Shown one piece after another: positions 6,263 to 7,112 of a stretch of 7,112 nt of DNA. Under the pieces are notes generated by a model. It did not search any database. It worked only from the letters and a program-made list of their open reading frames with translations, and was not told the origin of the DNA. Origin of the DNA: an uncultured Clostridia bacterium (GTDB lineage Bacteria > Bacillota > Clostridia > Oscillospirales > Acutalibacteraceae); NCBI GenBank assembly GCA_946186725.1, contig CAMHOI010000050.1, positions 1-7,112 of the forward strand. The letters run 5' to 3'. Position 1 is the first letter of the stretch. Each line of letters begins with the position of its first letter. A program made the position numbers and the translations under genes.

Positions 6263-6286
6263 GTGTAAAGGAGTTTGCCTTTACAC
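6263..6286 (+). other. Hairpin at the very 5' end of the ylxM-ffh transcript
   Basis: GTGTAAAGG (6263-6271) and CCTTTACAC (6278-6286) are perfect complements with a six-base loop. The stem starts within about two bases of the predicted transcription start. No T-run follows, so it is not a terminator, and it ends 7 bases before the ribosome site. It may protect the mRNA end from decay, or the palindrome may be a protein-binding site just downstream of the promoter. The pairing is seen; the role is inferred. Confidence 0.55.
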
Positions 6287-6292
6287 CGTTTG

Positions 6293-6300
6293 GGAGGTGA
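6293..6300 (+). promoter_or_regulatory. Ribosome binding site fixing the GTG start of ylxM
   Basis: GGAGGTGA, nearly the full anti-16S complement, lies 5 bases before GTG at 6306. The frame is open upstream to an ATG at 6183, but that would begin before the promoter at 6226-6254 and cannot be on the main transcript. Confidence 0.85.
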
Positions 6301-6305
6301 TCGCC

Positions 6306-6641
6306 GTGGCCAGGAACTGGGACGTGCCCCGTCTGCTGGACGCCTACGGCGCCCTGCTGACGGAAAAGCAGCGCCAGATCACCGCCCATTATTATGACGA
6401 GGATCTCTCCCTCGCCGAGATCGCCGAGAACGAGGGCGTCACCCGCCAGGCCGTGCGGGACGTCATCCGCCGCACCGAGGAGCAGCTCGCCTTTTTTGAG
6501 GAAAAGCTCGGCCTGCTCGCCCGGGCCCAGGCCGACGAGGGCGCCCGCGCGCGGCTGCTGGAGGCGGCGCTGAAGGGGGAGAGCGATCTGGCGGCGCGGG
6601 TCGTCGCCTATTGCCGGAAGGAGGAGGAGTATGGCGTTTGA
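6306..6641 (+). CDS. ylxM: YlxM/UPF0122 family helix-turn-helix protein of the SRP operon
   Basis: The 111-residue protein matches the usual length of YlxM, a small acidic helical protein encoded just before ffh in many Firmicutes. It is thought to modulate the signal recognition particle, probably by interacting with SRP RNA or Ffh. Translation starts at GTG. LLTEKQR (17-23) and HYYDEDLSLAEIAENEGVTRQAVRDVIRR (28-56) form the sigma-70 region 4-like helix-turn-helix that defines the family. The rest is a charged helical tail. The stop codon overlaps the ffh start by 11 bases, so the two are translationally coupled. The gene is read from the perfect promoter at 6226-6254. Family identification rests on sequence plus position; the mechanistic role is established only in outline in other bacteria. 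Confidence 0.92.
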   Translation: MARNWDVPRLLDAYGALLTEKQRQITAHYYDEDLSLAEIAENEGVTRQAVRDVIRRTEEQLAFFEEKLGLLARAQADEGARARLLEAALKGESDLAARVVAYCRKEEEYGV

Positions 6642-7112
6642 GGGCCTGACCGATAAACTGACCGCCGCCTTCAAGCGGCTGCGCTCCAAGGGGCGCCTGA
6701 CCGAGCAGGACGTCAAGGACGCCATGCGGGAGGTGCGCCTCGCGCTTCTCGAAGCGGACGTCAACTACAAGGTCGCCAAGGATTTCACCGCCGCCGTCAC
6801 CGAGAAATGCGTCGGCGAGCGGGTCATGGAGAGCTTAACCCCCGGCCAGATGGTCGTCAAGGTGGTCAACGAGGAGCTGACACGCCCACCTGAACACCTC
6901 CCAGAAGCAGCCCACCGTCATCCTCATGTGCGGCCTGCAGGGCTCGGGCAAGACCACTCAGTGCGGCAAGCTCGCCCTCATGCTCAAGAAGCAGGGGCAC
7001 CGCCCCCTTATGATGGCGGGCGACATCTACCGCCCCGCCGCCATCGACCAGCTCAAGATCCTCGGGGAGAAGATCGGCGTGCCCGTCTTTGAGAAGGGGA
7101 CGCAGAAGCCCG
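6631..7112 (+). CDS. ffh: Signal recognition particle GTPase Ffh, N-terminal part, frameshifted and 3' partial
   Basis: Ffh binds SRP RNA and signal sequences and, as a GTPase with FtsY, delivers nascent membrane proteins to the translocon. From the ATG at 6631 (AAGGAGG at 6618-6624) the frame encodes the four-helix N domain, residues 1-84, with the signature LLEADVN (39-45) and GQMVVKVVNEEL (72-83). It then goes off frame, and the original frame meets a stop at 7090-7092. The GTPase domain continues in another frame from 6881 to the window end. It includes the P-loop GLQGSGKTT (6932-6958), DIYRPAAIDQLK (7022-7057) and LGEKIGVPVF, open to base 7112. The linker between them is about 20 bases shorter than family members need and lacks the conserved LMG segment. 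The M domain lies beyond the window. ffh is essential and normally single copy, so an assembly or consensus error is the likeliest cause. If real, no functional Ffh could be made from this copy. Confidence 0.9.
6877..6884 (+). other. Site of apparent internal deletion and frameshift in ffh
   Basis: The N-domain frame reads EEL then Thr84 (codon 6880-6882). The GTPase-domain frame has a TGA at 6878-6880, so the switch must fall at or after base 6881. The residues from here to PTVILM (Pro codon at 6911) span 31 bases, where I recall homologues needing about 17 codons, including a conserved LMG. The missing length is therefore near 20 bases. That equals 2 modulo 3, exactly what is required to restore one frame. 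Confidence 0.75.

Noticed and set aside
6263..6286. Riboswitch or transcription attenuator ahead of ylxM
   Set aside because: Only one short hairpin with no T-run, no competing structure and no known aptamer pattern in a leader of about 45 bases.
6871..6911. Programmed ribosomal frameshift in ffh
   Set aside because: No slippery heptamer is evident, and a frame change alone would not restore the missing conserved LMG linker; loss of about 20 bases explains both.

Overview
The window comes from a GC-rich member of the Firmicutes, most likely a Clostridia/Oscillospirales-type anaerobe. The evidence is the ylxM-ffh gene pair, textbook sigma-A promoters (one is a perfect TTGACA-N17-TATAAT), strong AGGAGG-type ribosome sites, Gram-positive style lipoprotein signal peptides, and a protein domain (DUF6273) that I know mainly from this phylum. 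The lineage is inferred, as there is no rRNA or marker gene that could settle it. The window is open at both ends.

Layout. (1) 1-1530, + strand: a Na+/phosphate cotransporter with a C-terminal PhoU-like domain, lacking its N-terminus at the window edge. (2) 1531-1659: two perfect palindromes acting as terminators between convergent genes. (3) 1660-3153, - strand: a lipoprotein with two tandem DUF6273 domains. (4) 3154-3327: an AT-rich divergent promoter region with three copies of the octamer TATAACAT. (5) 3328-3516, + strand: a 62-residue ribbon-helix-helix DNA-binding protein with its own terminator. (6) 3568-5100, - strand: an oligopeptide-binding lipoprotein of the OppA type with no transporter genes nearby. 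(7) 5164-6150, - strand: a stand-alone protein resembling the catalytic domain of 2-oxoacid dehydrogenase E2 acyltransferases, with Glu in place of the catalytic His. (8) 6151-6305: back-to-back divergent promoters. (9) 6306-7112, + strand: ylxM overlapping ffh, the start of the signal recognition particle operon. ffh continues past the window and is broken by a frameshift near 6880.

How the genes relate. Most are housekeeping or cell-envelope functions: phosphate uptake, extracellular binding lipoproteins and membrane protein targeting. Only ylxM-ffh is clearly a functional pair. The best candidate for undescribed biology is local regulation: the small ribbon-helix-helix protein sits next to a cluster of octamer repeats that covers a predicted promoter of the tandem-DUF6273 lipoprotein gene. 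I see no CRISPR array, transposon, tRNA, rRNA or defence system. No gap between genes exceeds 300 bases; the largest are 3154-3327 and 6151-6305, and both are described below.
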